Of a stretch of 64,000 nt of DNA, positions 1 to 11,664 are shown piece after piece; positions within the stretch are counted from its first letter, which is position 1; every line of letters starts with the position of its first letter. The position numbers and the translations under genes were made by a program. A model generated the notes under the pieces. The model was not told the origin of the DNA and searched no databases. It was given only the letters and a program-made list of their open reading frames with translations. Source of the stretch: Necropsobacter rosorum (lineage in GTDB: Bacteria; Pseudomonadota; Gammaproteobacteria; Enterobacterales; Pasteurellaceae); contig CCMQ01000002.1 in assembly GCA_000751835.1 (NCBI GenBank), positions 45,403 to 109,402 on the forward strand, read 5' to 3'.

Positions 1-1
1 A

Positions 2-982
2 ATTCAGGCGTCACTGGCGCAATTTGTGGCGCAGGGAGCGGATTTCGCCGCGATTGAAGTGTCTTCTCACGGTCTGGTGCAGCACCGGGTGGAGGCGCTG
101 CATTTCGCTGCCGCGATTTTTACCAATCTCAGCCGCGATCACCTTGATTATCATCATTCAATGGAAAATTATGCCGCGGCGAAAAAACGGCTTTTCACCG
201 AACTGCACAGCGAACACAAAATTATTAATGCCGACGATGATAGCGGCGCACAATGGCTGGCTGAATTACCGCAGGCCATTGCCGTGAGCTGCAATCCGGC
301 GTTTCGGCCGCACCGTCATCGCTGGCTGAAGGCCGAACGGATCTCTTTCGACGCTAACGGAGCGCGCATTGCATTTAACTCAAGTTGGGGCGCGGGCGAA
401 TTGCACAGTCCGTTAATCGGCGCGTTTAATGTCAGCAATGTGCTGCTGGTGAGCGCAACGTTATTGGCTTTGGGCTATTCCGTGGCGCAGTTATCGGACA
501 GCGTGACGCAATTACACGGCGTATGCGGGCGCATGCAAATGTTGACCGCGCCCGGCAAAGCGACGGCGATCGTGGATTACGCACACACCCCCGATGCGCT
601 GGAAAAAGCCTTGAGCGCCGCGCGGCTGCATTGCCATGGCAAATTGTGGTGCGTTTTCGGCTGCGGCGGCGATCGCGACAGCGGCAAACGGCCGTTAATG
701 GCACACATCGCCGAGCGCCTGGCCGATCGGGTGATCGCCACCGACGATAATCCGCGCACCGAAGATAAACGGAAAATTATGGCGGATATTTTAGCCGGCT
801 TTAGCCAACCGCAGCGGGTTTCGGTGATTCATGACCGCGAACAGGCCATTCGTACCGCGCTGCAAAGTGCGGTGGAAAATGATGTGATTTTAATCGCCGG
901 TAAGGGGCATGAGGATTATCAGATCATCGGCACGACCAAACAGCACTTTTCCGATCAGGAAACGGTAAGCAAGTATTTTTAA
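2..982 (+). CDS. murE: UDP-MurNAc-L-Ala-D-Glu:meso-DAP ligase, 5' partial
   Basis: This is the C-terminal part of MurE, which adds meso-diaminopimelate to UDP-MurNAc-dipeptide in the cytoplasm during peptidoglycan precursor synthesis. The frame is open from base 2, so the true start lies upstream of the window; about 326 residues are visible of the roughly 490 usual. The Mur ligase middle domain shows [11 protein letters not shown], and the C-terminal domain shows the DNPR motif (in DDNPRTED), which is the known signature for meso-DAP rather than lysine specificity. Near the end, AGKGHEDYQ is the typical MurE terminal motif. It is followed after 62 bp by murF, as in the usual dcw order. An uptake signal core lies in the gene at 875-883. 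Confidence 0.97.
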   Translation: MQASLAQFVAQGADFAAIEVSSHGLVQHRVEALHFAAAIFTNLSRDHLDYHHSMENYAAAKKRLFTELHSEHKIINADDDSGAQWLAELPQAIAVSCNPAFRPHRHRWLKAERISFDANGARIAFNSSWGAGELHSPLIGAFNVSNVLLVSATLLALGYSVAQLSDSVTQLHGVCGRMQMLTAPGKATAIVDYAHTPDALEKALSAARLHCHGKLWCVFGCGGDRDSGKRPLMAHIAERLADRVIATDDNPRTEDKRKIMADILAGFSQPQRVSVIHDREQAIRTALQSAVENDVILIAGKGHEDYQIIGTTKQHFSDQETVSKYF

Positions 983-1044
983 ACGGCAAGGCAGGGGGAC
1001 GGGTTAAGCCGCCGCTGCCTGTTGACGGACGCAGACACATAATC

Positions 1045-2427
1045 ATGATTAAACTTGATCTCAAACGCATTGCAGACATTCTGCATGCCGAATTAATCGG
1101 TGATGGCACGATCACCGTGGAAAATATCAGCACCGATACCCGCCGACAGACTGAGAACGGCTTATTTTTTGCCCTGCAAGGCGAAAAGTTCGATGCCCAT
1201 GCCTATCTTAACGCGGCGGTCGCACAAGGCTGCCGGGCTGTGGTGGTGCAGCGGCGCAGTGAGGTTGCCGCAGCGCAGCTTATCGTCGCCGATACCCGCC
1301 TGGCGCTGGGACGGCTGGCACAATGGCTGAAAGCGCATTTGAAGCCGAAAACCGTGGCGATTACCGGCTCGTCGGGGAAAACCTCGGTAAAAGAAATGAC
1401 CGCCTCGATCCTGCGTGAAAGTGCGGTCGATTCTGAAGCAGTTTTATTTACTCACGGCAATTTCAATAACGATATCGGTGTGCCGCTGACCTTATTGCGC
1501 TTAACCGAACGGCACCGTTTTGCGGTGATCGAACTGGGCGCGAATCATCCGGGCGAAATCGCCTATACCACCGAACTGGTGCGCCCGGATGCGGCGTTGG
1601 TCAACAATGTGGCGGCGGCGCATCTGGAAGGCTTCGGCAGCATTGACGGCGTGGCGCAGGCAAAAGGCGAAATCTATCGCGGCCTGGCGGCACAGGGCGT
1701 GGCGGTGATTAATCTGGATTGTCATTATCTGGCACGCTGGCAGGCGGATATCGGCACCCATCAAGTGCGGTCGTTTTCCGCCGACAATGCGCAGGCGGAT
1801 TATTATGCCGCGGACGTACATATCACGGAAAACGGTTCCGATTTTGTGTTGCACAGCCCGCAGGGACAAATTGCGATCCACCTGCCCTATTTAGGCGCAC
1901 ACAATATCAGCAATGCGCTGGCGGCGGCGGCGCTGGCGATGAGCGTGGGCGCCGGTTTGGCCGACGTGAAACGGGGGCTGGAGCGCAAATCGCAGGTGAG
2001 CGGGCGTTTATTCCCGCTAACCCCTTGTCACAACCTGTTATTACTGGACGATACCTATAACGCCAATGTGGCTTCGCTGCGTTCTGCGATCAGCGTATTA
2101 CAAAAATATGCCGCGTTTCGCATTTTAGTTGTTGGTGATATGGCGGAATTAGGCGAAAATAGTCAACTTTGTCATCAGCAGGTGGCGGAGTTCGCCCGGG
2201 CGGCGAGACTGGAGGCGGTGGTCAGTTTCGGTGTGCAAAGCGCCGCTGTCTCGGCGGCCTGCGGCGGAACGCACTTTACCGATAAGGCGGCGCTGACGGC
2301 CTATGTTACGGCATTAATTCAGGATAAATTGAACGCCGATCAAAAAGTGGTTTTATTAGCAAAAGGATCACGCAGTATGCGAATGGAAGATGTGATCAAT
2401 TCATTAAAGGATAATTTTGTATGTTAG
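1045..2427 (+). CDS. murF: UDP-MurNAc-tripeptide:D-Ala-D-Ala ligase
   Basis: MurF joins D-alanyl-D-alanine to UDP-MurNAc-tripeptide, the last cytoplasmic step in making the pentapeptide precursor. The protein has 460 residues, the normal family length. The ATP-binding loop of Mur ligases is seen as GSSGKTS at residues 108-114. Further family blocks are [15 protein letters not shown] and the DDTYNAN motif of the C-terminal region. The ATG at 1045 gives the expected N-terminus ([13 protein letters not shown]). The stop overlaps the start of mraY by 7 bp, suggesting translational coupling. Uptake signal cores are at 1419-1427 and 1763-1771. Its place between murE and mraY is the standard dcw arrangement. 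Confidence 0.98.
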   Translation: MIKLDLKRIADILHAELIGDGTITVENISTDTRRQTENGLFFALQGEKFDAHAYLNAAVAQGCRAVVVQRRSEVAAAQLIVADTRLALGRLAQWLKAHLKPKTVAITGSSGKTSVKEMTASILRESAVDSEAVLFTHGNFNNDIGVPLTLLRLTERHRFAVIELGANHPGEIAYTTELVRPDAALVNNVAAAHLEGFGSIDGVAQAKGEIYRGLAAQGVAVINLDCHYLARWQADIGTHQVRSFSADNAQADYYAADVHITENGSDFVLHSPQGQIAIHLPYLGAHNISNALAAAALAMSVGAGLADVKRGLERKSQVSGRLFPLTPCHNLLLLDDTYNANVASLRSAISVLQKYAAFRILVVGDMAELGENSQLCHQQVAEFARAARLEAVVSFGVQSAAVSAACGGTHFTDKAALTAYVTALIQDKLNADQKVVLLAKGSRSMRMEDVINSLKDNFVC

Positions 2428-3503
2428 TCTGGCTGGCTGAATATTTGCAGCAATACCAAAGCGGGTTTAATGTGGTGTCGTACATTACGGTACGCGCAAT
2501 TCTGGCGTTACTGACCGCACTTTTACTGTCGTTATGGATCGGGCCGAAGGTGATTCGCCGCCTACAGATTCTGAAATTCGGTCAGGAAGTGCGCAACGAC
2601 GGGCCGGAAAGCCATTTAAGCAAAAAAGGCACGCCGACGATGGGCGGTATCATGATTTTATTCGCGATCGGTGTCAGCACGCTGTTATGGGCGAATTTAG
2701 CCAACCCGTATATCTGGTTCAGCCTGCTGGTTTTGTTCGGTTACGGTGCGGTCGGTTTTATTGATGATTACCGCAAAATTACGCGCAAAAATACCGACGG
2801 GCTGATTGCGCGCTGGAAATATTTCTGGCTGTCCGCCATTGCGCTGGTTGCGGTGTTCGGCATGTATGCGGTGGGCAAAGACAGCGACGCCACCCGGCTG
2901 GTGGTGCCGTTTTTTAAAGAAGTGATGCCGCAATTGGGGCTGTTTTATATTATTCTGGCCTATTTTGTGATTGTCGGCACCAGTAACGCGGTTAACCTGA
3001 CCGACGGTCTGGACGGTCTGGCGATTATGCCGACGGTGTTCGTGGCCGGCGCATTCGCTTTAATCGCATGGGCGACCGGCAATGTGGAATGGTCGAAATA
3101 TCTGTATATCCCGTATATTAAATATACCTCCGAGCTGGTGGTGTTCTGTACCGCCATTGTGGGCGCGGGATTGGGCTTTCTGTGGTTTAATACCTATCCG
3201 GCGCAGGTGTTTATGGGCGATGTGGGATCGCTGGCGCTCGGCGGCGCGCTGGGCGTGGTTGCGGTGTTGGTGCGGCAGGAATTTTTACTGGTGATTATGG
3301 GCGGGGTATTTGTGATGGAAACCCTGTCGGTGATTTTGCAGGTGGGATCTTACAAACTGCGTAAACAACGTATTTTTCGTATGGCGCCGATTCATCACCA
3401 CTTTGAACTGAAAGGCTGGCCCGAGCCGCGGGTGATTATCCGCTTCTGGATTATTTCCCTGATGCTGGTGCTGCTGGGGCTGGTTACGCTGAAACTGCGT
3501 TAA
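2421..3503 (+). CDS. mraY: Phospho-MurNAc-pentapeptide transferase
   Basis: MraY is the inner-membrane enzyme that transfers phospho-MurNAc-pentapeptide to undecaprenyl phosphate, giving lipid I. The 360-residue protein is almost entirely hydrophobic with about ten membrane segments. Family motifs are all present: the Asp-Asp pair in [17 protein letters not shown] in a cytoplasmic loop, [12 protein letters not shown], and the histidine-rich [11 protein letters not shown] close to the C-terminus. The length equals that of E. coli MraY. The start overlaps murF by 7 bp. murD follows after 10 bp, so these genes are almost surely one transcript. Confidence 0.98.
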   Translation: MLVWLAEYLQQYQSGFNVVSYITVRAILALLTALLLSLWIGPKVIRRLQILKFGQEVRNDGPESHLSKKGTPTMGGIMILFAIGVSTLLWANLANPYIWFSLLVLFGYGAVGFIDDYRKITRKNTDGLIARWKYFWLSAIALVAVFGMYAVGKDSDATRLVVPFFKEVMPQLGLFYIILAYFVIVGTSNAVNLTDGLDGLAIMPTVFVAGAFALIAWATGNVEWSKYLYIPYIKYTSELVVFCTAIVGAGLGFLWFNTYPAQVFMGDVGSLALGGALGVVAVLVRQEFLLVIMGGVFVMETLSVILQVGSYKLRKQRIFRMAPIHHHFELKGWPEPRVIIRFWIISLMLVLLGLVTLKLR

Positions 3504-3513
3504 GAGAATCAAT

Positions 3514-4827
3514 ATGAATAATCAATATCGGAATAAAAATATCTGTGTGGTCGGTTTGGGTAAAACCGGCTTATCCTGTGTCGATTTTTTAACCGCGCAG
3601 CAAGCTCATGTCCGCGTGATTGATACGCGCCCCGCCCCGCCCGGCGCCGAACAACTGGACAGCGCCATTGCGCTGCACTGCGGCGGGCTGAATCAGCAGT
3701 GGTTGCTGGAAAGCGACATGATTGTGATAAGCCCCGGACTGGCGGTAAAAACGCCGGAAATTCAGACCGCACTTCAGGCCGGTGTGGAAGTGGTGGGCGA
3801 TATTGAATTATTCTGCCGTGCGGCGGACAAACCGATTGTGGCGATTACCGGCTCAAACGGTAAAAGCACGGTAACCACGTTAGTGGCCGAAATGGCGAAA
3901 GCGGCGGGAATTCGCGTCGGTATGGGCGGGAATATCGGCATTCCGGCACTTTCTCTGCTGCAACAGGATTATCAGCTTTATGTGCTGGAATTATCCAGTT
4001 TTCAGCTGGAAACCACCTACAGCCTGCATGCGGCGGCGGCCACCGTGCTGAATGTGACGGAAGATCACATGAACCGCTATACCGATTTGCAGGATTATCG
4101 CCGGGCGAAATTAACCATCTATGCGCATTGTCAAACCGCGGTAGTCAACGGTGACGATCCGCTTACCCGGGAAGATAACGGACAAACGGCGCAAAAACAG
4201 GTCAGTTTTGCCGAACAGAATGCAGATTACTGGCTGAAAAGCGAAAACGGCAAACAGTATTTAATGGCGCATGATGAGATGATTCTGCCGTGCGACGAAG
4301 TCCGGCTGACCGGGCGGCACAATCTGATGAATGCGCTGGCCGCGGCAGCGCTGGCACAGGCGGTGGGTATCGATTTACACGCAATTCGCACCGCACTTCG
4401 CAGTTTCGGCGGGCTGGATCACCGTTTTCAGTTAGCGCATTTGGCACAGGGCGTGCGCTGGATTAACGATTCCAAAGCCACTAATGTGGGCAGCACCGTG
4501 GCGGCGCTGACCGGCTTGCAAGTGGCGGGCAATTTATATTTATTGCTGGGCGGTGACGGTAAAGGGGCGGATTTTTCGCCGTTGGCGACATTGCTGAACA
4601 AACCGCATATTTATTGTTACTGTTTCGGGCGGGACGGCGCGCAGTTAGCCGAATTATCCGCGCAGAGCCGTTTGTTCGATACCATGCAGCAGGCGATTGA
4701 AAGCCTGCGCCCGGCATTAAAAGCGGGTGATATGGTATTATTATCGCCGGCCTGCGCCAGTTTGGATCAATTCGCATCCTTTGAACAGCGCGGAGCGGAA
4801 TTTACCCGTTTGGCAAAATTAAGTTAG
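3514..4827 (+). CDS. murD: UDP-MurNAc-L-alanine:D-glutamate ligase
   Basis: MurD adds D-glutamate to UDP-MurNAc-L-Ala in the cytoplasm. The 437-residue protein begins with a Rossmann-like UDP-binding segment (VVGLGKTGLS near residue 12). It continues with the ATP loop GSNGKST (residues 113-119), the central-domain block NVTEDHMNRY, and the C-terminal GLDHRFQ and NDSKATN motifs typical of MurD. The ATG at 3514 sits behind an AGAGAATC ribosome-binding stretch. Two uptake signal cores in the reverse orientation lie in the gene (3766-3774 and 4390-4398). It lies between mraY and ftsW as in other gamma-proteobacteria. Confidence 0.98.
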   Translation: MNNQYRNKNICVVGLGKTGLSCVDFLTAQQAHVRVIDTRPAPPGAEQLDSAIALHCGGLNQQWLLESDMIVISPGLAVKTPEIQTALQAGVEVVGDIELFCRAADKPIVAITGSNGKSTVTTLVAEMAKAAGIRVGMGGNIGIPALSLLQQDYQLYVLELSSFQLETTYSLHAAAATVLNVTEDHMNRYTDLQDYRRAKLTIYAHCQTAVVNGDDPLTREDNGQTAQKQVSFAEQNADYWLKSENGKQYLMAHDEMILPCDEVRLTGRHNLMNALAAAALAQAVGIDLHAIRTALRSFGGLDHRFQLAHLAQGVRWINDSKATNVGSTVAALTGLQVAGNLYLLLGGDGKGADFSPLATLLNKPHIYCYCFGRDGAQLAELSAQSRLFDTMQQAIESLRPALKAGDMVLLSPACASLDQFASFEQRGAEFTRLAKLS

Positions 4828-4837
4828 AGTCAGGTTA

Positions 4838-6028
4838 ATGCGGTTTATCGAGAATTTTAAACAGAACTACCAACATTGGACGAGACTGGCGCCGGCTAAT
4901 TTACTGTATGATCGGGCGCTGTTCTGGTTATTTATCAGTTTATTGTTGATCGGTCTGGTGGCGGTGTCTTCCGCTTCCATTCCGGTGGGAACCCGGCTGT
5001 TCAACGATTCTTTCTATTTTGCCAAACGCGATGCGCTGTATGTGGTGATTTCCATTGTCGCCTGCTATACCTTTTTACAGGTTCCGATGGACAGCTGGCA
5101 AAAATATCACGCTTATATTTTCTGGAGTGCGATGTTTTTGCTGGTGCTGGTGCTGATTCCCGGCATCGGGGCGAAAATCAACGGCGCGCGGCGCTGGATT
5201 CCGCTGGTTTTCTTTAATTTTCAACCGGCCGAATTTGCCAAACTGGCGCTGACCTGCTTTCTGGCCAGCTATTTTACCCGCCGTTATGATGAAGTGCGCA
5301 GCAAGCGGCTAAGCGCATTTAAACCGATGATTGTCATGGGGCTGCTGGGCGGCTTGTTATTATTACAGCCGGATCTGGGCAGCACCATTGTGTTGTTTAT
5401 TATTACCTTCGGGCTGCTGTTTATTGCCGGCGCGAATTTCTGGCAATTTGTTGCGCTGGGCTTTTCCGGCGTGTTGTTGATCTTGTGGCTGGCGGTGTCG
5501 TCCGCTTATCGACTGAAACGATTGACCGGGTTTATGGATCCTTTTCAGGACCCGTACGGTACCGGTTTCCAGTTATCCAATTCCCTCATGGCGTTCGGGC
5601 GCGGTGAATTCAGCGGCGAAGGGCTGGGCAATTCCATTCAGAAGCTGGAATATTTGCCGGAAGCCCATACCGACTTTGTGATGGCGGTCATCGGCGAGGA
5701 ATTCGGTTTTATCGGCATTTTTTTTGTAATTGTGTTATTGGCGCTGTTAGTGTTCAGAGCGATGAAAATCGGGCGTGAATCGTTACAACTGGAGCAGCGT
5801 TTTAAAGGCTTTTTCGCATTCGGCGTCAGTTTCTGGATTTTTTTTCAGGGCTTTGTCAATCTGGGCATGGCATTAGGGCTATTGCCGACCAAAGGGCTGA
5901 CTTTTCCGCTGGTCAGTTACGGCGGTTCGAGCTTGATTATTATGTCGATCACGATCGGCGTGTTATTGCGTATCGACCATGAAAACCGTTTAATGCGCGG
6001 CGGTCAGGCACGTTTGCGGGATGATTAA
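4838..6028 (+). CDS. ftsW: Septal peptidoglycan polymerase, SEDS family
   Basis: FtsW is the SEDS-family lipid II glycosyltransferase of the divisome, acting in the inner membrane with FtsI. The 396-residue protein has about ten membrane segments. SEDS blocks are visible: KINGARRWI, the region around [29 protein letters not shown] in the extracellular loop, and PLVSYGGSS near the C-terminus. The context (murD before, murG overlapping after) separates it from the paralogue RodA, which normally sits with mrdA. The stop lies 10 bp upstream of the GTG judged to start murG. Confidence 0.97.
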   Translation: MRFIENFKQNYQHWTRLAPANLLYDRALFWLFISLLLIGLVAVSSASIPVGTRLFNDSFYFAKRDALYVVISIVACYTFLQVPMDSWQKYHAYIFWSAMFLLVLVLIPGIGAKINGARRWIPLVFFNFQPAEFAKLALTCFLASYFTRRYDEVRSKRLSAFKPMIVMGLLGGLLLLQPDLGSTIVLFIITFGLLFIAGANFWQFVALGFSGVLLILWLAVSSAYRLKRLTGFMDPFQDPYGTGFQLSNSLMAFGRGEFSGEGLGNSIQKLEYLPEAHTDFVMAVIGEEFGFIGIFFVIVLLALLVFRAMKIGRESLQLEQRFKGFFAFGVSFWIFFQGFVNLGMALGLLPTKGLTFPLVSYGGSSLIIMSITIGVLLRIDHENRLMRGGQARLRDD

Positions 6029-6038
6029 GGAAAATATT

Positions 6039-7100
6039 GTGGTACAGGAAACAAACAAAAAATTACTCATCATGGCCGGCGGTACCGGCGGACATGTTTT
6101 TCCCGCGATTGCCGTGGCGCAATATTTACAGCGGCAAGGCTGGGAGATTTGCTGGCTGGGTACGCAAGACCGTATGGAGGCGCAGCTGGTGCCGAAATAC
6201 GGCATTCCGATTCGGTTTATTCAGATTTCAGGGTTGCGCGGAAAAGGAATCAAAGCCTTGCTGGCCGCGCCGTTTGCCATTTGCAGAGCGGTATTGCAGG
6301 CGCGCAGCATTATTCGTGACTATCGCCCCGATGCGGTATTGGGCATGGGCGGTTATGTATCCGGGCCGGGTGGAATTGCGGCGAAACTTTGCGGCGTACC
6401 TATTGTACTGCACGAACAAAATGCGGTGGCCGGGCTGACCAATCATTGGCTGGCTAAAATCGCGAAGCGTGTATTGCAGGCATTTCCTACGGCGTTTGCG
6501 CAGGCAAAGACGGTGGGGAATCCGGTGCGACAGGATTTCTTCGCACAGCCGTCACCACAGCAGCGTTTTGCCGGGCGCAGCGGCAAATTGCGAGTGCTGG
6601 TGGTCGGCGGCAGTCAGGGCGCAAGAGTGCTGAACCTTACTATGCCGGCGGTGGTTTCGCATCTGGCGGACAAACTTGAAGTGCGTCATCAGGTGGGCGC
6701 CGGAGCGGCGCAACAGATCCGCGCCCTTTATCCGTCTGATGCGCCGGTTGAAATCAGCGAGTTTATTGATGATATGGCGCAGGCATATGCTTGGGCGGAT
6801 ATCGTTATCTGCCGTTCCGGCGCGTTGACCGTGTGTGAACTGGCGGCAGTCGGGGCGGCGGCGATTTTCGTGCCGTTTCAGCATAAGGATCAGCAGCAGT
6901 ATCTCAATGCGAAATATCTGGCCGATGCGGGAGCGGCGGAAATTATTCAGCAAAGCGATTTGAATGCCGACAGAGTAGTGCAGCTATTAACCCGTCTTGA
7001 TCGCGAACAATTACTGGCTATGGCGATCAACGCAAAAGCCATGTCGGCACCGCGTGCGGCGGAGTATGTCGCACAGGCGGTTATTGAAGTGACAAATTAA
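6039..7100 (+). CDS. murG: Lipid II synthase (GlcNAc transferase)
   Basis: MurG is a peripheral inner-membrane GT28 glycosyltransferase that adds GlcNAc from UDP-GlcNAc to lipid I, making lipid II. The glycine-rich loop [12 protein letters not shown] lies near residue 12, and the C-terminal nucleotide-sugar-binding region includes [15 protein letters not shown] and [14 protein letters not shown] choose the GTG at 6039 rather than the in-frame ATG at 6021. A TAAGGA ribosome-binding site at 6026-6031 sits 7 bases before the GTG, while nothing comparable precedes the ATG. The resulting 353 residues match the usual length. The choice also avoids an 8-bp overlap with ftsW. Confidence 0.96.
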   Translation: MVQETNKKLLIMAGGTGGHVFPAIAVAQYLQRQGWEICWLGTQDRMEAQLVPKYGIPIRFIQISGLRGKGIKALLAAPFAICRAVLQARSIIRDYRPDAVLGMGGYVSGPGGIAAKLCGVPIVLHEQNAVAGLTNHWLAKIAKRVLQAFPTAFAQAKTVGNPVRQDFFAQPSPQQRFAGRSGKLRVLVVGGSQGARVLNLTMPAVVSHLADKLEVRHQVGAGAAQQIRALYPSDAPVEISEFIDDMAQAYAWADIVICRSGALTVCELAAVGAAAIFVPFQHKDQQQYLNAKYLADAGAAEIIQQSDLNADRVVQLLTRLDREQLLAMAINAKAMSAPRAAEYVAQAVIEVTN

Positions 7101-7121
7101 GCAGGAATCAGGAATAAATTA

Positions 7122-8558
7122 ATGAAAGATTTTCAACAACGGGTGAGACAAACCGTGCCGGGAATGCGTCGGGTACGCCAAATTCATTTTGTCGGTATCG
7201 GCGGCGCCGGTATGGGCGGAATTGCGGAAGTATTATTAAATGAAGGTTATCTGGTAACCGGTTCGGATATTGCGGAAAGTGCGGTCACAAATCGGTTAGT
7301 TTCTTTAGGTGCGAAAGTGTATTTTTCCCATGCGGCAAGCAATGTGGAAGGCGCCAGCGTGGTGGTGGTGTCCAGCGCGATTAAAGCGGATAATCTGGAA
7401 GTCATCGCGGCGCACGAAAAGCGGATTCCGGTTATTCAGCGCGCGCAGATGCTGGCGGAAATTATGCGTTTCCGTCACGGTATCGCCATTGCAGGAACCC
7501 ACGGCAAAACCACGACAACGGCGATGATTTCCATGATTTATGCGCAGGCCGGTCTGGATCCGACCTTTGTCAACGGCGGGTTGGTAAAATCTGCCGGGGC
7601 GAATGCGCATTTAGGCTGTAGCCGTTATTTGATCGCGGAAGCGGACGAAAGCGATGCGTCGTTCCTGCACTTACAGCCGATGGTCTCGGTGGTGACAAAT
7701 ATTGAGCCGGATCATATGGATACCTATCACGGTGATTTTGAAGAAATGAAACAAACCTATGTGAATTTTCTGCATAATTTGCCGTTTTACGGTTTGGCGG
7801 TGCTGTGCGCCGATGATCCGGTTTTACATGAATTGATCCCGCAGGTCGGCCGTCAGGTGGTCACCTACGGTTTCAGCGAAAAGGCGGATTACCGCATTGA
7901 AAATTATCGTCAGAGCGGTTTTCGCGGCTATTATACGGTGGTGACGCCGGCGGGAAAATCCATTGAGGTATTGCTCAATGTGCCGGGGCGACACAATGCC
8001 TTGAATGCGACGGCCGCGCTGGCGGTGGCGAAAGAAGAAGGCATCGGCGATGATGCGATTCTGATTGCGCTGGCAGATTTTCAGGGCGCGGGGCGTCGTT
8101 TCGATCAGCTGGGTAAATTTAGCCGTCCGAACGGTAACGTGATGCTGGTGGACGATTACGGTCATCACCCGACGGAAGTGGAAGTGACCATCGAAGCCGC
8201 GCGTCAGGGCTGGGGCAATAAGCGTATTGTAATGATTTTTCAACCGCACCGCTATTCGCGCACCAGAGATTTATTTGACGATTTTGTCCGTGTGCTGTCG
8301 CAGGTGGATGTGCTGATTATGCTGGATGTTTATGCGGCGGGAGAACAGCCGATTGCCGGGGCGGACAGCCGTTCCTTATGCCGTTCGATTCGTAATCTGG
8401 GCAAGGTGGATCCGATTTTTGTGGCGGATCATGCGCAGCTGGCGGAGATTCTTGATCAGGTGATACAGGAGGGCGACCTGATTCTTGCGCAGGGTGCGGG
8501 GGATGTGAGTAAATTATCCCGTCGCTTAATGACAAAATGGACGGCGGAACAATTGTAA
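7122..8558 (+). CDS. murC: UDP-MurNAc:L-alanine ligase
   Basis: MurC attaches L-alanine to UDP-MurNAc, the first amino acid of the stem peptide. The 478-residue product has the N-terminal nucleotide-binding block [16 protein letters not shown] (about residues 23-38) and the Mur ligase ATP loop GTHGKTTTT (residues 125-133). The central block [10 protein letters not shown] and the C-terminal [10 protein letters not shown] and FQPHRYSRT are strongly conserved in MurC. The ATG at 7122 is 21 bp behind murG with a CAGGAAT-type ribosome-binding site. An uptake signal core is at 7277-7285. Confidence 0.98.
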   Translation: MKDFQQRVRQTVPGMRRVRQIHFVGIGGAGMGGIAEVLLNEGYLVTGSDIAESAVTNRLVSLGAKVYFSHAASNVEGASVVVVSSAIKADNLEVIAAHEKRIPVIQRAQMLAEIMRFRHGIAIAGTHGKTTTTAMISMIYAQAGLDPTFVNGGLVKSAGANAHLGCSRYLIAEADESDASFLHLQPMVSVVTNIEPDHMDTYHGDFEEMKQTYVNFLHNLPFYGLAVLCADDPVLHELIPQVGRQVVTYGFSEKADYRIENYRQSGFRGYYTVVTPAGKSIEVLLNVPGRHNALNATAALAVAKEEGIGDDAILIALADFQGAGRRFDQLGKFSRPNGNVMLVDDYGHHPTEVEVTIEAARQGWGNKRIVMIFQPHRYSRTRDLFDDFVRVLSQVDVLIMLDVYAAGEQPIAGADSRSLCRSIRNLGKVDPIFVADHAQLAEILDQVIQEGDLILAQGAGDVSKLSRRLMTKWTAEQL

Positions 8559-8573
8559 TAAGTGGAATAAGCA

Positions 8574-9503
8574 ATGAAAAAAGCATTAAAACAACAAAAA
8601 ATCGCAGTATTGCTGGGCGGCACGTCGGCGGAGCGCGAAGTATCGCTCAGTTCGGGCAATGCGGTGTTAACGGCATTGAAGAATCAGGGATTCGACGCCC
8701 ACCCGATCGACCCGAAAACCTTTCCGGTCGCTACGCTAAAACAACAGGGGTTTGAGCGAGTATTTAATATCTTACACGGCCGCGGCGGCGAAGACGGCAC
8801 CATGCAGGGCTTGCTGGAACAAATCGGCGTACCTTATACCGGCTGCGGAGTGATGGCGTCGGCGCTGACCATGGATAAACTGCGCACCAAAATGCTGTGG
8901 AAAGCCTTTGGCTTGCCGGTGGCGGAGATGGAAATCGTGACGAGAGCCGGTCTGTCAGAACTAAATCCGGCGGCAATTGTCGAAAAATTAGGATTGCCGC
9001 TGATGGTGAAACCGTCGCTGGAAGGCTCCAGTGTAGGGATGACGAAGGTCAAAACGCTGGAAACGCTGAAAAGTGCGGTGGAATTTGCGTTAAAATATGA
9101 CGATACGGTATTGATTGAGGAATGGCTGGCGGGGGATGAATTTACCGTGCCGGTGCTGGATAACGAAGTGCTGCCGTCGATTAAAATTGTGCCGGAAGGC
9201 GAATTTTATGACTATGAAGCCAAATACCTTTCGGATAATACGCAGTATTTTTGTCCGGCAGGCTTAAGCGACGAACGCGAGCAGGAATTGCGTCAATTAG
9301 TGAAAAAAGCTTATGATGCGGTAGGTTGCCGCGGCTGGAGCCGAATTGACGTAATGACCGATGGACAGGGACGTTTCCGTTTGGTTGAAGTGAATACCAA
9401 CCCGGGGATGACCAGTCACAGTTTGTTTCCCAAATCGGCGGCGGCGGCGGGATATTCCTTTGAACAGCTGGTCGTCAGAGTGCTGGAGCTCAGTGTTGAA
9501 TGA
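8574..9503 (+). CDS. ddlB: D-alanine:D-alanine ligase B
   Basis: Ddl makes the D-Ala-D-Ala dipeptide used by MurF. The 309-residue protein is an ATP-grasp enzyme. The N-terminus shows [14 protein letters not shown]. The central region has [13 protein letters not shown], and the C-terminal catalytic region has [20 protein letters not shown] followed by [13 protein letters not shown], whose Glu and Asn residues bind magnesium in the family. The size is that of the DdlB branch found in dcw clusters. It overlaps ftsQ by 4 bp (ATGA). An uptake signal core lies at 9071-9079. Confidence 0.97.
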   Translation: MKKALKQQKIAVLLGGTSAEREVSLSSGNAVLTALKNQGFDAHPIDPKTFPVATLKQQGFERVFNILHGRGGEDGTMQGLLEQIGVPYTGCGVMASALTMDKLRTKMLWKAFGLPVAEMEIVTRAGLSELNPAAIVEKLGLPLMVKPSLEGSSVGMTKVKTLETLKSAVEFALKYDDTVLIEEWLAGDEFTVPVLDNEVLPSIKIVPEGEFYDYEAKYLSDNTQYFCPAGLSDEREQELRQLVKKAYDAVGCRGWSRIDVMTDGQGRFRLVEVNTNPGMTSHSLFPKSAAAAGYSFEQLVVRVLELSVE

Positions 9504-10267
9504 ATGTATTACGGCATAAAACCTCGCAGGGAATCAGAACGGGTACACCGAAATCGCGGTTTTTTGTGCAGATAAAACCCTTAGTTGTGCTATTATGCCT
9601 GGGTCTGTTGTTTTATGCTTATTCTAACCGGCAGGATTGGCTGGAAGCGTTGGATGACCGACCGATAAGCGCCTTTGCTTTGGTCGGTGCGCCGAACTTC
9701 ACCACCGATACGGATGTGCGGGAAACCTTGCTGAAAATGGGCGGATTAAAAGGTTTTTTCGGGCAGAATATGGATGTGGTGCGGGATCAAATTCAGACCA
9801 TGCCTTGGATCAAAGATGTGGTGGTGCGTAAAATCTGGCCCGATCGCTTAAGCATTCTGGTCAGTGAATATACTCCGGTGGCGGTTTGGAATGAAACGGA
9901 GTTTTTATCCGCTGACGGCGTGGTGTTTAAATTGCCGATGGAAAAAGTAAAACAGACGAATTTACCCCGCTTGTCCGGCCCGGATTACCAAAGTGCGGTT
10001 GTGCTCGGTGCCTGGAATAAAATTTATAATGACTTTAAATCCAAAGGGCTGGTTGTCAAAGCCGTGGCGATTGACGCCAGAGGTTCGTGGCAGGTTGTGT
10101 TGGATAATGACGTCACCTTAAAGTTAGGACGCGGCGAGTGGAAAACAAAACTGGATCGCTTTGCGACGATTTACCCGCAGATCGAGGTGCCGGAGCATAA
10201 AAAATTGTCTTATGTGGATTTGCGATACGGCGTCGGTGCCGCGGTGGGAATGGTTGATGCGGATTAG
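9500..10267 (+). CDS. ftsQ: Divisome protein FtsQ
   Basis: FtsQ is a bitopic inner-membrane protein that links early and late divisome proteins through FtsB and FtsL. The 255-residue product has a short basic cytoplasmic tail, one membrane segment (about residues 28-43, [16 protein letters not shown]) and a periplasmic part. The POTRA-like domain begins at [11 protein letters not shown] and includes the stretch [20 protein letters not shown], characteristic of FtsQ. It is a little shorter than the E. coli protein (276). The start overlaps the ddlB stop (ATGA). A USS core is at 9991-9999, where it encodes part of SAVVLG. Confidence 0.95.
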   Translation: MNVLRHKTSQGIRTGTPKSRFFVQIKPLVVLLCLGLLFYAYSNRQDWLEALDDRPISAFALVGAPNFTTDTDVRETLLKMGGLKGFFGQNMDVVRDQIQTMPWIKDVVVRKIWPDRLSILVSEYTPVAVWNETEFLSADGVVFKLPMEKVKQTNLPRLSGPDYQSAVVLGAWNKIYNDFKSKGLVVKAVAIDARGSWQVVLDNDVTLKLGRGEWKTKLDRFATIYPQIEVPEHKKLSYVDLRYGVGAAVGMVDAD

Positions 10268-10301
10268 GGCATAATTACAGTGAATAGTGCGAAGTTATAA
10301 C

Positions 10302-11579
10302 ATGGCTAAAATTGTGGAATCAAAAACTATTGTAGGATTAGAAGTCGGTACTTCTAAAGTCGTGGCGGTTGTCGGTGAAGTCTTACCCGACGGTGTGGTG
10401 AATGTGCTTGGGGTGGGCAGTTGTCCGTCCAAAGGCATTGATAAGGGTAGCATTACCGATTTAAGTGCGGTCGTAAATTCCATTCAGCGTGCGATTGAAG
10501 CGGCCGAGTCGGTTGCCGATTGCCAGATTATGAGCGTGACGCTGGCGATTACCGGGGAACATATTCAAAGCCTGAATGAAAGCGGTTTCGTTCCGATTGC
10601 GGAAGGTGAGGTGACCCAGGATGAGATCGATTCCGCCATGCATACGGCAAGTTCGGTCAAAATGGGCGAAGGGTTGTCTTTACTGCATATTATTCCGCAG
10701 GAATATGCCGTGGATAAACAGGTTAATATTAAAGATCCGCTCGGTCTGCAAGGGGTTCGCTTAAAAGCGCAGGCGCATTTAATCGCCTGTCATCAGGATT
10801 GGCTGAATAATCTGAAAAAAGCGGTCGAACGTTGTAAATTAAAGGTGGATAAAATCGTTTATTCCGGCGTTGCATCCGGTTATTCCGTCTTGACCGAAGA
10901 CGAAAAGGATTTAGGCGTCTGTCTGATCGATTTCGGTGCCGGTACCATGGATATAGTGGTTTATACCAACGGCGCACTGCGATTCAGTAAGGTGATACCT
11001 TACGCCGGCAACCGCGTTACTGATGATATCGCCTATGCTTGCGAAACCTCGAGAATGGAGGCGGAACGGATTAAAGTCAATTACAGCAGCGCGTGGAACC
11101 CGCCGACCACGCATGCGGAGAAAAAAATTGAAGTCGCCGGTATCGGCGGCCGTACGCCGCGGGTGTTGACCAAGGAACAGTTGTCGGTGGCAACGTCCGC
11201 ACGTTATGAAGAATTACTGGGATTGGTGCGCAATGAATTAAACCAATTGCAGTATGAACTTGAAAGTAAGCAGATGAAATTCGAGTTGATTGCCGGTATT
11301 GTGATTACCGGCGGCGGTGCGCAAATTGAAGATCTGAAACTCTGTGCCGGCAAAGTATTCGGCACGCAGGTTCGCATCGGCAGCCCGATGAATATCACCG
11401 GTCTGACCGATTATGTGAATAAACCGCAGTATTCCACGGTTGTCGGATTATTGCAGTATAACCATAATAATGAAGACGAAAGTCCGATTAATGATCATTA
11501 TGGTTCGGAAGATAGTTTTTGGGGTTCGACCTGGTCAGGGCTGAAAAAAATTATGAATAAAGTGCGCTCAGAATTTTGA
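10302..11579 (+). CDS. ftsA: Divisome actin-like protein FtsA
   Basis: FtsA is an actin-fold ATPase that tethers FtsZ to the inner membrane and recruits later division proteins. The ATG at 10302 gives a 425-residue protein whose N-terminus ([21 protein letters not shown]) aligns with E. coli FtsA; a GTG at 10287 would add five unlikely residues. Actin-family phosphate-binding blocks are seen in [12 protein letters not shown] and [11 protein letters not shown]. The C-terminal [14 protein letters not shown] is the amphipathic membrane-targeting helix. A TTGAGA/TACAAT promoter candidate for ftsZ overlaps its stop codon. Confidence 0.97.
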   Translation: MAKIVESKTIVGLEVGTSKVVAVVGEVLPDGVVNVLGVGSCPSKGIDKGSITDLSAVVNSIQRAIEAAESVADCQIMSVTLAITGEHIQSLNESGFVPIAEGEVTQDEIDSAMHTASSVKMGEGLSLLHIIPQEYAVDKQVNIKDPLGLQGVRLKAQAHLIACHQDWLNNLKKAVERCKLKVDKIVYSGVASGYSVLTEDEKDLGVCLIDFGAGTMDIVVYTNGALRFSKVIPYAGNRVTDDIAYACETSRMEAERIKVNYSSAWNPPTTHAEKKIEVAGIGGRTPRVLTKEQLSVATSARYEELLGLVRNELNQLQYELESKQMKFELIAGIVITGGGAQIEDLKLCAGKVFGTQVRIGSPMNITGLTDYVNKPQYSTVVGLLQYNHNNEDESPINDHYGSEDSFWGSTWSGLKKIMNKVRSEF

Positions 11580-11603
11580 GAATTTCGATTTTTCATCTAC
11601 AAT
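11576..11603 (+). promoter_or_regulatory. Candidate sigma-70 promoter of ftsZ
   Basis: TTGAGA (11576-11581) and TACAAT (11598-11603) are separated by 16 bases, each one mismatch from the sigma-70 consensus. The -35 overlaps the ftsA stop codon. A small hairpin, GCCAAT/ATTGGC at 11630-11647, would lie in the 5' untranslated region just before the ftsZ ribosome-binding site. Extra promoters for ftsZ at the end of ftsA are known in other gamma-proteobacteria; this one is read from sequence only. Confidence 0.5.
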
Positions 11604-11664
11604 AAGAGCAATTTAAGTTTTAATTTTGCGCCAATCCGAGAATTGGCATTGACGGAGAATAAAT